From Treponema sp. (GTDB taxonomy: Bacteria; Spirochaetota; Spirochaetia; Treponematales; Breznakiellaceae): DNA of 8,370 nucleotides. The stretch is taken from NCBI GenBank assembly GCA_031281855.1, contig JAITEW010000224.1, forward strand, positions 1-8,370, given 5' to 3'. Position 1 is the stretch's first letter; every line of letters begins with the position of its first letter. The notes under the pieces were generated by a model that made no database searches, was not told where the DNA came from, and saw only the letters and a program-made list of their open reading frames with translations. The position numbers were made by a program, and so were the translations under genes. Of this stretch, positions 1-5,905 are shown in pieces.

Positions 1-64
1 TGTGGCGTTCAAAAGCGATCCCGAAAAATACCGGGAATACCTGTCCCGGAACCGGAACGCGTAG
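1..64 (+). CDS. C-terminal tail of an unidentified plus-strand protein (5' truncated)
   Basis: Reading from base 2 gives 20 codons and a TAG stop at 62-64. The tail is hydrophilic, reading AFKSDPEKYREYL then SRNRNA. This looks like genuine coding sequence: charged and helical, without rare codons, while frame 1 stays open with a less protein-like reading. The pattern 'AFKSDPEKY' resembles the end of YHS-type domains (C-x-x-x-F-x-x-D-P-E-K-Y). That match is too short to name a family. The last codons and the stop lie in a perfect hairpin (52-72). The gene converges on the minus-strand operon. I do not recognise the protein, and its coding status is likely but unproven from this fragment. Confidence 0.5.
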   Translation, partial: VAFKSDPEKYREYLSRNRNA

Positions 65-72
65 CGTTCCGG
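52..72. repeat. Perfect 9-bp hairpin spanning the stop codon
   Basis: CCGGAACGC (52-60) and GCGTTCCGG (64-72) are exact reverse complements around a 3-nt GTA loop. The TAG stop of the plus-strand gene straddles the loop and the second arm. No T-run follows (next bases CTGCTTGC), so it is not a classical intrinsic terminator on its own. It could protect the mRNA 3' end, assist termination together with the repeat at 87-151, or belong to a dispersed palindromic element. Confidence 0.6.
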
Positions 73-86
73 CTGCTTGCGGCGCA

Positions 87-151
87 GGTAAACCACGAAG
101 GAGCGAAGTGTATACAGAGCTTTATACGAAGTACCGGTGTTTACCATTTTT
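87..151 (+). terminator. Possible terminator: long inverted repeat followed by a T-run
   Basis: GGTAAAC (87-93) pairs with GTTTACC (139-145), followed by A and five T (147-151). Inside the 45-nt loop a second small stem is possible, GTATA (110-114) with TATAC (123-127). Position and polarity suit termination of the plus-strand gene ending at 64. The loop is long for an intrinsic terminator and the T-run is short, so this is tentative. A dispersed extragenic repeat is the alternative. The rest of 65-162 shows no gene; a 12-bp AT palindrome, ATAAATATTTAT, lies at 155-166. Confidence 0.35.
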
Positions 152-162
152 AGTATAAATAT

Positions 163-259
163 TTATCCACATTCTCTTTTATATAATTTTTTTATACAGA
201 TATTACTAAATTCATTTAATACTTGTGTGCTAAGTATCAATAAATGCTTTATCGTTCAT
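163..259 (-). pseudogene. PIN-domain (VapC-like) toxin remnant with internal deletion
   Basis: An ATG at 259-257 opens MNDKAFIDT and then meets TAG at 232-230. Shifted by one frame, from 231 to 163, the sequence reads STQVLNEFSNICIKK, then LYKRECG and a stop. Both pieces match what I know of PIN-domain toxins: the N-terminal 'FIDTN' strand carries the first catalytic aspartate, and 'STQVLNEFxN' lies some tens of residues further on. Here they are directly abutted and out of frame, so the intervening coding sequence has been lost. The C-terminal half, with the other acidic residues, is also missing. Full-length PIN toxins are about 130-140 residues; only about 31 codons survive. The start overlaps the ancestral stop of the upstream antitoxin (ATGA arrangement), typical of such operons. 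The product cannot be an active nuclease. PIN assignment is by pattern recognition, without an alignment. Confidence 0.65.
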
Positions 260-456
260 TTGCAGCATCCCGATCAAATTTAAATCCTTTTGTCTTTAAT
301 TTTTATTGCCGAAAATATTTTCTTCTTTTTATTTTGATCCTCATTATTTGTAAGCAAAATGACTTTTACAGGAGAAGAAATGTTTTGTAAATATTGTGAT
401 GGAATATGTATAATTCCATCATCTTCAATAACTGAACTAAATTCATAAGCCTGCAT
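249..456 (-). pseudogene. Frameshifted antitoxin gene of a PIN toxin-antitoxin pair
   Basis: ATG at 456-454 follows a strong GGAGG (468-464, 7-nt spacing). The frame runs 58 codons (MQAYEFSSVIEDDGIIHIP...) to TAA at 282-280. From about 296 a different frame gives TKGFKFDRDAANER and a stop at 251-249. That ending closely resembles the conserved C-terminus (FKFxRxEANER) of small antitoxins encoded upstream of PIN toxins. A loss of about 2 nt near 288-296 would explain the shift. The restored product would be about 69 residues, normal for these antitoxins. The N-terminal part (a short beta-rich 'DGIIHIP ... VKVILL' segment) suits an AbrB/DUF2281-like DNA-binding fold, which is inference. The 58-residue form could still be translated, but lacks the presumed toxin-binding tail. 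Composition is far more AT-rich than the neighbouring genes, consistent with transfer. Confidence 0.65.
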
Positions 457-463
457 AAAAAAT

Positions 464-468
464 CCTCC
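464..468 (-). promoter_or_regulatory. Strong Shine-Dalgarno of the antitoxin remnant
   Basis: GGAGG on the minus strand, 7 nt before ATG 456-454. A consensus ribosome binding site at ideal distance in a 25% G+C stretch supports a real gene start here although the reading frame is short. Confidence 0.65.
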
Positions 469-494
469 ATATTTATTTTACAACGTTTGAGAAT

Positions 495-500
495 ATTATA
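495..500 (-). promoter_or_regulatory. Putative -10 box for the toxin-antitoxin remnant
   Basis: Perfect TATAAT on the minus strand (500-495), about 38 nt before the antitoxin ATG, leaving room for a leader of about 30 nt that holds the GGAGG. No good -35 is visible at 17 nt (ATAGAA at 523-518). The AT-rich context makes chance TATAAT matches common, so confidence is low. Confidence 0.35.
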
Positions 501-548
501 CAATATAATTTCTTATTTTCTATAGGGCATATTCCGCCTAAAATTTGT

Positions 549-1517
549 TTACTCCTCCTGCATAAAATACGATGCTTCCCTGAAAAGGCGGTTTACCGTC
601 CATTCGGAAAGGGAATATACAAAAGGAGAAACCGATACCGAAGCGTCCCTCCGGTTTCCCCCGTCATCCTGCCCAAGGCGCAGGGTAACGGTATCGCCGT
701 TCCCCAGTTCCAGAAAAATACTCCCGGCGCTGAGTACCGCGCCGCTCTGGGGAATGCTGGTACTAAAGTCCTCTGCTTCAGCGTCCGCCAGGGAGCGGAG
801 CCAGGATTCTACTTTGGAAGCTTCAGGAGGTTCCTGGGCGTCCGAAAACGACCAGCTTCTTCCGTTCCGGCTTAGCGCATAGGGCGCCTCATCCTGCCTG
901 AAAGGCGCGACCCGGACCCGCTGGATCATGTCCGTTTCAAGATCCGGGAAAAGCCTGAGATCATACCAGGAGCTCCCGGGGCTTTCGGTATAAACAGTGA
1001 ACCTGTCCTCGCCGGAACGGACCTCGTTCTGCCCCGCTTTGCGCAGGTACACTTCCCTGCCCGCTGCGCCGGCAAAACCGATGAGGAGATCCAGAAGCGG
1101 AAGCCCCGCTCCGCCGCGTATGACAATCCTGGAAGCCCTGCCTTCTACAACGCCCAGCCGCTCATGGGCTGAAGCTGAATTCGACCGCACCTGGTAAAGC
1201 TCCTGGCCGGAAAGGACCTTGAGGAAATCCTCCACCCGGGCCTGCTTGACAGGGTAATCGGTTCCGCCGTTTGAAATAACCCATACGTTGTTTTTCCTGG
1301 ACAGAACGGTACTGCCCTGGGACCCGGATATTTCAATCCTGTCGGCCAGATCCAGCAGCCTGGGTTCTATCCACGCAAAGGCCGCGTTCCGCAGAGCCGT
1401 CCGTTCGGGATCGAAAACAACGGTCCCTATAAGGATCAGGGCCAGAACCGCTACAATCGCCGAAAGGCATGCCGTTTTTCTTGTATAATTTTTTTTTGTC
1501 CGGATCTTTTTAGTCAT
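549..1517 (-). CDS. DUF4340 domain-containing membrane-anchored protein
   Basis: 322 residues. A basic N-terminus (KKIRTKKNYTRK) precedes one hydrophobic segment at about 17-34, predicting a single membrane anchor with a large domain outside the cytoplasm. The rest shows the DUF4340 layout: a beta-rich unit at about 57-180 (V-W-x-I ... YPV ... V-x-x-FL ... IGFAGAAGREVYLRK) and a related, weaker unit at about 198-312, suggesting an internal duplication. The ATG overlaps the TAA of the GldG-like gene by one base (TAATG), with AGGA 7 nt upstream, so translation is coupled. In many bacteria DUF4340 genes end GldA/GldF/GldG-type ABC cassettes, as here; the role is probably an extracytoplasmic accessory subunit. 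No biochemical function is known to me. It is the last gene of the operon, and no convincing terminator follows before the AT-rich island. Confidence 0.85.
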   Translation of the reverse strand: MTKKIRTKKNYTRKTACLSAIVAVLALILIGTVVFDPERTALRNAAFAWIEPRLLDLADRIEISGSQGSTVLSRKNNVWVISNGGTDYPVKQARVEDFLKVLSGQELYQVRSNSASAHERLGVVEGRASRIVIRGGAGLPLLDLLIGFAGAAGREVYLRKAGQNEVRSGEDRFTVYTESPGSSWYDLRLFPDLETDMIQRVRVAPFRQDEAPYALSRNGRSWSFSDAQEPPEASKVESWLRSLADAEAEDFSTSIPQSGAVLSAGSIFLELGNGDTVTLRLGQDDGGNRRDASVSVSPFVYSLSEWTVNRLFREASYFMQEE

Positions 1518-3121
1518 TACAGCGTCCTGTTTTTACTCTTTTGCCGCCGCTTCCAGGCCAGGAAAAGCCCTGTTATAACCACTAAAACAGGGATAACGAA
1601 CACATTGAGGGTCCTTGAAAAATTCATAGCCGCATTCCGGGCCGCTCCTTCCGGGATGCGGTCCAGGCGGCCGGCCCCGCTCTGCCTGTTGCGTATGCCG
1701 ATAATGTCGTCGTCGTTGCCCAGCCAGTCAGCGGCTCTAAGGAGAAAGTCCAGGTTCCTCCCCTCCCCCCTGGAGACTCCCATAATCGCGCCTGCGAAAT
1801 CCGAATCCCCGACAACGATGATCCGCGAAGGAGACGGGGAAACAGGCGGATCAGGCAGCTCTTCCCCGGAACCTTCCCGGACCGGCTTAGAACGCCCTGC
1901 GAAAGCCGAAGGGAAGACGCCCGAAAGGGACGCTCCGAGGATCTTCTGCCCTCCGGTTTCGGCGGCCTCTTTGCTAAAAGCCTGGATCATATCCGGCCTG
2001 GTAATAAAATCCCTGGTCTGAAGCCACGCGTTCGGGCTGCTCAACAAGAGGGGCTCTGCCCCGGTTCCTTCAGGAGGGCTCAGTTCCAGGGGGCTGGCCC
2101 AGAAGAGATCGATACCCGCGAAACGGGCGGTCACAGGATGGCTGGGATTTCCGTTTTGTTCCGAAACCGCTATCCACTGGGGATAACGGACTATGTTGAT
2201 CTGCACCGAGCCGTTGGGGTTCTGGATCTGGTAGCTCATGCTCAGGGCGGACTGGTCCTGAACCAGCGCCGGCCGCAGGACGGCCCCGTAACCGGCCAGC
2301 ATAGCCAGAAGCCCCAGGTCGCTTACGGCCTTCGCTTCCAGGGTGCCGTTCAGGGTATCCACTGTAACCCCGTCAAGGGCGAAGAGGGCCCTGCCGCCGC
2401 AGGATATATAATGATCGATACGGTACAGGGCCCAGTCGTCAAGGTAAGCGGCGCCGCCAAGGACAAAGACGCAAGGCAGGGTTTCCGGTATCTCGTCCCC
2501 GGGAACGAGGACCCTCACCTTATAGCCCGACATCGCAAGCTCCCGGCTCAAAAGGCCGTACTCGGTGTCCCAGTCCTTTGACGCCTCCGGGGCCAGCACC
2601 CCGAGTTCCCGCTCCCTGTCCCGGACCAGGGATCTGATCCTGGAGGTAAGATCGTATTCCAGAGTATCAAGGGAAAAGACTACAGGAAGGACTTCCCTGC
2701 GGTCCAGGTATTCAATAAGGATCCCTGTGTACACTGTCGCCACAGTGGCTTCGTTTTTTTCCACTACCTGGATCTGCTGCGGAAGGATGCCCAGTTCCTC
2801 AACCTCTCCGGCGAGGTTGGCTTTAACCGGGTCCCGCCTTGAAAAGCGTATCATGCCGCGTGAATAGGCGGCGTATTCCCTCAGAAGATCCTCTATTTCC
2901 CCAGGCGCAGGATGGGCCTGGTCAAGCCTGTCGGAAATATAATAGGTGATCCGCACGGGATCGGGAATTTCGAGGTACAGGTTCCGGGACGCTTTGGAAA
3001 TAGTATGGGCCTTGTTTTTTGTCAGATCCAGGCGGAACCAGACCGCGGAACTTACCATAAAAGCCAGGACAAAAGCCGCTCCGGAAAGAAGGGTGATAAC
3101 TGTGTACTGTTTTCGAGTCAT
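1517..3121 (-). CDS. GldG-like ABC transporter auxiliary protein
   Basis: 534 residues. One N-terminal membrane segment (about 9-29) and one near the C-terminus (about 505-523, followed by basic WKRRQKSKNR) bracket a large soluble domain, presumably periplasmic. After the first helix comes the typical 'RxDLTKNKAHTISKASRNL' stretch (30-48) and 'DPVRITYYISDRL' (54-66), the signature start of the ABC_transp_aux family (PF09822, including GldG). Later, VVGDSDFA (436-443) and NLDFLLRAADWL (456-467) followed by IIGIRNR (473-479) match the conserved C-terminal half of GldG-type proteins. A Pro/Ser-rich linker lies at about 417-432. The start has GGAG 8 nt upstream inside the last codons of the permease gene, 4 nt after its stop. 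It is inferred to partner the ATPase and permease. GldG in Bacteroidetes is linked to gliding; what it does in spirochaetes is unknown. Confidence 0.85.
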   Translation of the reverse strand: MTRKQYTVITLLSGAAFVLAFMVSSAVWFRLDLTKNKAHTISKASRNLYLEIPDPVRITYYISDRLDQAHPAPGEIEDLLREYAAYSRGMIRFSRRDPVKANLAGEVEELGILPQQIQVVEKNEATVATVYTGILIEYLDRREVLPVVFSLDTLEYDLTSRIRSLVRDRERELGVLAPEASKDWDTEYGLLSRELAMSGYKVRVLVPGDEIPETLPCVFVLGGAAYLDDWALYRIDHYISCGGRALFALDGVTVDTLNGTLEAKAVSDLGLLAMLAGYGAVLRPALVQDQSALSMSYQIQNPNGSVQINIVRYPQWIAVSEQNGNPSHPVTARFAGIDLFWASPLELSPPEGTGAEPLLLSSPNAWLQTRDFITRPDMIQAFSKEAAETGGQKILGASLSGVFPSAFAGRSKPVREGSGEELPDPPVSPSPSRIIVVGDSDFAGAIMGVSRGEGRNLDFLLRAADWLGNDDDIIGIRNRQSGAGRLDRIPEGAARNAAMNFSRTLNVFVIPVLVVITGLFLAWKRRQKSKNRTL

Positions 3122-3125
3122 CCGT

Positions 3126-3860
3126 TTAGCTCCATTTCCTGAAAATCAGGACCCTGGTATTCAGAAACAGAAACAGGGCGGTAGTGAGGATGAAGAAGGC
3201 CAGATCCCGGGAATCCAGAAGCCCTTTTGAAAAACTTTCAAAGTGAAACGAAAGGGACAGGTAGTTGATGAGTTCCGAAAACCACGAAGGAACAGCCGCC
3301 CACTGGCTGAGCTGGTTCATGAGCATCACTGCCATAAGGACCACCGCGCTTCCCAGAAAGGCCGCTGCCTGGTTTTTCGACAGCGCCGAAAGGAAAAGCC
3401 CCAGGCTGACGGCCGATGCCCCGAGCAGAACCGCCCCGGCGTATTCGGCCCAGATAACCCCGGCGTCGAAGCTGCCGAGGGGCAGAAGGCTCAGGGGAAC
3501 CGGGACAGTTAAGGCCAGGAGGACCAAAAGGACGGCGAAAGAAGAAAGGAATTTCCCCAAACAGAGTTCCAATTCGGAAAAAGGCATGGTAAGGAGCAGT
3601 TCGAGGGTCCCGAGTTTTTTTTCCTCTGCCCAGGATTTCATGGTGAGCGCCGGAATAACCAGGATATAAGCTATAGGGAAAGCCGAAAAAAACGGCCGCA
3701 GGCTTGCGGTATCGAGAACAAAAAAACGCTGAAGGTAGTAAAGCCATACGGAAACAAAGACCAGAAAAAACACCGTTATCCCGTAAAAAGCCGGGGAATG
3801 GATCCATGAGTACCATTCCTTCCCGGCCAGGGCCAGTATGCGCTTCAGGGAATTTTTCAT
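3126..3860 (-). CDS. ABC-2 type transporter permease (GldF-like)
   Basis: 244 residues, about six membrane segments (roughly 24-43, 58-73, 107-128, 138-158, 166-184, 220-240), the normal size for this permease class. Family marks are EEKKLGTLELLLTMP (79-93), the cytoplasmic 'GTLELL' helix contacting the ATPase, and HFESFSKGLLDSRD (206-219), typical of GldF and relatives between helices five and six. The N-terminal 'LALAGKEWYSWIHSPAFY' is also characteristic. The ATG overlaps the ATPase stop by 4 nt (ATGA), with AAGGAGG just upstream, so subunit production is coupled. With only one permease gene, a homodimer with the ATPase is expected. The substrate cannot be read from the sequence. Confidence 0.88.
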   Translation of the reverse strand: MKNSLKRILALAGKEWYSWIHSPAFYGITVFFLVFVSVWLYYLQRFFVLDTASLRPFFSAFPIAYILVIPALTMKSWAEEKKLGTLELLLTMPFSELELCLGKFLSSFAVLLVLLALTVPVPLSLLPLGSFDAGVIWAEYAGAVLLGASAVSLGLFLSALSKNQAAAFLGSAVVLMAVMLMNQLSQWAAVPSWFSELINYLSLSFHFESFSKGLLDSRDLAFFILTTALFLFLNTRVLIFRKWS

Positions 3861-4876
3861 GCCTCCTCCTTCGAGTCTGAAAGCTCCTTTACATCCGGAA
3901 GCTGCCCTTTAGTCCCGGTTTCTTCAGAAGTGAGTTTGACAAAAATATCCTCCAGGCTCAGGCGTTTTCTGTCCATACTGAGGATCTTCAGGTTTTCAGA
4001 GACCGCCCAGTCGAAAATAGCCTCTCCGGCGCTTTCGGCGGCTTCAGGGGAAGAATCCCTGACGGCAAAGCTGAGTTTTACCAGGCCCCTGTCCAGGGTT
4101 TCGGCCTTGACCTGCCCGGTTTCCATGCCCAGCGCCGTCAGGCGCTCCTGTATACGGCCGGCGCCGGCGCCTTTAAGCGTGAGTTCCCAGGTGTCCCGGT
4201 CCCTGCCCTTCATCGTGCCGGCAATCTCTTCGGCTGTTCCCTGCGCGGCTATGCGGCCTTCGTTGAGGATGAGTACCCTTGAGCACACCGCCTCGACTTC
4301 CTGAAGTATATGAGTAGAAAGAATGACGGTTTTCCGTTTTCCCAGTTCCCGTATAAGGGAACGGATTTCGATGATCTGGTTAGGGTCCAGCCCGGAAGTA
4401 GGCTCGTCCAGGATGAGTATAGGCGGATCATGGATAATCGCCTGCGCAAGCCCCACGCGCTGCCTGTAGCCTTTGGACAGGGTTTCTATTTTTTTGTTCC
4501 TGTGATCCTCAAGGCCGCAGGCCGCCATAGCGCTGTTTACGGCTTTTTCTTTTTCAGCCACCGGAATGAGCCTGGCGCCGGCGACAAAGCGCAGGTATTC
4601 TCCAGGGGTCAAATCGCCGTAAAGCGGGACGCTTTCAGGCAGATAGCCGATGCGCTTCTTGAGCTCCTCCGGGTCCTCTTCTACAGAGATGCCGTCCACT
4701 ATGGCCTCGCCGCTGGAAGGAAAATGATAGCCTGTAAGGATTTTCATGATAGTGGTCTTCCCCGCGCCGTTAGGGCCCAGAAAACCAAGCACCTGATCCC
4801 TGCCTAGTGAAAAACTAACGTCATCTACTGCCCTGAGGTTCCCGTAGTTTTTGCACAGCCCTTTTACTTCAATCAT
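3857..4876 (-). CDS. ABC transporter ATP-binding protein (GldA-like)
   Basis: 339 residues. All nucleotide-binding motifs are intact: Walker A GPNGAGKT (34-41), a Q-loop region reading GYLPE (77-81, Glu in place of Gln, usual in this subfamily), signature LSKGYRQR (133-140), Walker B LILDEP (154-159), D-loop SGLD (161-164) and switch His189 (STHIL). A C-terminal extension of about 110 residues carries the SLEDIFVKLT box (307-316) seen at the end of this class of exporters' ATPases. It should power the ABC-2 permease encoded immediately downstream. Start: ATG with a modest AGG 8 nt upstream; the gap to rnz is 48 nt with no obvious promoter, so readthrough is likely. Function as an ATPase is very secure; the transported substrate is unknown. 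Confidence 0.92.
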   Translation of the reverse strand: MIEVKGLCKNYGNLRAVDDVSFSLGRDQVLGFLGPNGAGKTTIMKILTGYHFPSSGEAIVDGISVEEDPEELKKRIGYLPESVPLYGDLTPGEYLRFVAGARLIPVAEKEKAVNSAMAACGLEDHRNKKIETLSKGYRQRVGLAQAIIHDPPILILDEPTSGLDPNQIIEIRSLIRELGKRKTVILSTHILQEVEAVCSRVLILNEGRIAAQGTAEEIAGTMKGRDRDTWELTLKGAGAGRIQERLTALGMETGQVKAETLDRGLVKLSFAVRDSSPEAAESAGEAIFDWAVSENLKILSMDRKRLSLEDIFVKLTSEETGTKGQLPDVKELSDSKEEA

Positions 4877-4924
4877 ACATCACACCTATAAATCCCTGTA
4901 AAGTCCTGATTCAACCGGCATATT

Positions 4925-5851
4925 TTAATCCACATATTCTATAGGATAAACCATCCTGTCCCTTGAAAGTATGGTGTCCGGAAATACGGCTTCGGCCTCT
5001 TTCAGAAGCTGCTTGAGATTGTACTCAGTATACCGGGGGCTGTAGTGGATAAGCGCCAGCTTCTTTACCTTTGCCGCCAGGGCTATACGCGCTGCCTGCT
5101 CGGCGGTCATGTGCCGTTTTTCCCTGGCGCTTTCCTCAAGCTCCCGCTCAAACATGCCTTCGCAGACAAAGAAATCGGATCCCGCCACTTCAGGCGCAAT
5201 GTCCGGAAACGCCAGGGTGTCGGTAACAAAGGAAAATTTCCGCCCCTGCCTGGGGGGGCCTAAAACCTGTTCGGGCCTCACCTCGGAGCCGTCCAGGGCC
5301 GATACGGTTTCCCCTGCCTGGAGCTTCGCCCACAAGGGACCCCGCTTGACGTTCATGGCCTCGGCCTTTTCAGGGTGAAACTCGCCGGGCCGCATGTCTT
5401 CCTCCAGCGTATAGCCGTAGCAGGGCTTCGTATGCCGCAGCGGGAAAGCCCGTACCCTGAAACCTTCGCCCTGGTACACCACTCCGGGTCCGGTTATCTC
5501 CTTTACCTGGATCTCGTAATTGATATACATGTCCAGCACCCTGCGGCTGGTTTCGATATACTCCGCAATCCTTGGAGGGCCGATGATGTAAAGGGGATCG
5601 TCCCGGTCAACCTGGGAAGAAAGCATAAGAAGCCCCGGGATTCCCGTAACATGATCCGCATGGGTATGGCTTACAAAAATAATGGAGATTTTTTTCCATC
5701 TGAGGTTGAGTTTCCGCAGGGACACCTGGGTTCCCTCGCCGCAGTCAAAAAGAAAAAGCTCCCCTTCGCGCCTTAAAAGCACAGACGTAAGATGCCGGTT
5801 AGGCAGGGGCATCATGCCCCCGGAACCCAAAATAAAGGCTTCAAGATTCAT
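4925..5851 (-). CDS. rnz: Ribonuclease Z (tRNA 3' processing endonuclease)
   Basis: 308 residues, normal for the short form of RNase Z. This zinc-dependent metallo-beta-lactamase-fold nuclease removes the 3' trailer of tRNA precursors. The catalytic set is complete: HTHADH (62-67), His140 (LRHTKPCYGY), Asp211 (FVTDT), His247 in the HMTA box (HxT motif) and His269 (IHYSPRY). The N-terminus GSGGMMPLPNRHLTS is the usual substrate-facing loop. An arm-like insertion at about 150-200, between His140 and Asp211, fits the flexible exosite expected in RNase Z. The ATG start fits the family N-terminus well, yet no Shine-Dalgarno lies upstream (CTTCTTTCACT precedes it). A TATACT at 5866-5861 could drive a nearly leaderless transcript. 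The gene lies 54 nt after the FemAB-like gene and 48 nt before the ABC ATPase. Confidence 0.93.
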   Translation of the reverse strand: MNLEAFILGSGGMMPLPNRHLTSVLLRREGELFLFDCGEGTQVSLRKLNLRWKKISIIFVSHTHADHVTGIPGLLMLSSQVDRDDPLYIIGPPRIAEYIETSRRVLDMYINYEIQVKEITGPGVVYQGEGFRVRAFPLRHTKPCYGYTLEEDMRPGEFHPEKAEAMNVKRGPLWAKLQAGETVSALDGSEVRPEQVLGPPRQGRKFSFVTDTLAFPDIAPEVAGSDFFVCEGMFERELEESAREKRHMTAEQAARIALAAKVKKLALIHYSPRYTEYNLKQLLKEAEAVFPDTILSRDRMVYPIEYVD

Positions 5852-5860
5852 AGTGAAAGA

Positions 5861-5866
5861 AGTATA
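5861..5866 (-). promoter_or_regulatory. Possible -10 element for a near-leaderless rnz transcript
   Basis: TATACT on the minus strand ends 9 nt before the rnz ATG. Transcription starting 6-8 nt downstream would leave a leader of 1-3 nt, which would explain the missing ribosome binding site. No convincing -35 is visible. Weak evidence. Confidence 0.25.
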
Positions 5867-5905
5867 TACAGTTGCCGCGGGTTTTTTCCAGCCCTTTTTC
5901 CGGCC

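Noticed and set aside
359..448. Plus-strand 29-codon frame with an SD-like GGAGAAGAA inside it and C-x-x-C (MFCKYCDGIC)
   Set aside because: It is exactly antisense to the antitoxin remnant, whose start, ribosome binding site and family-like sequence explain the region better. The SD-like bases lie within the frame, not upstream of its first ATG.
520..540. Terminator at the end of the minus-strand operon (TAGG ... CCTA)
   Set aside because: The stem is only four pairs with a bulge, and no T-run follows on the minus strand.
151..548. CRISPR array or tRNA gene in the AT-rich gap
   Set aside because: No regularly spaced repeats and no cloverleaf-like arms or T-loop (GGTTCRA) sequence were seen.
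1605..2581. Long plus-strand open frames opposite the GldG-like gene (138 and 147 codons), and similar frames opposite the other genes
   Set aside because: They are shadows of GC-rich coding sequence: low-complexity, Arg/Pro/Ser-rich, without family motifs, and fully overlapped by well-supported minus-strand genes.
4457..4645. ABC signature LSKGY instead of LSGGQ and GYLPE instead of a Gln Q-loop
   Set aside because: Both variants are usual in this exporter ATPase subfamily, so they are not evidence of inactivity.
4877..4924. Promoter between rnz and the ABC ATPase (TTGAAT, 17 nt, TTATAG)
   Set aside because: The -10 match is poor, and the gap is small enough for simple readthrough.
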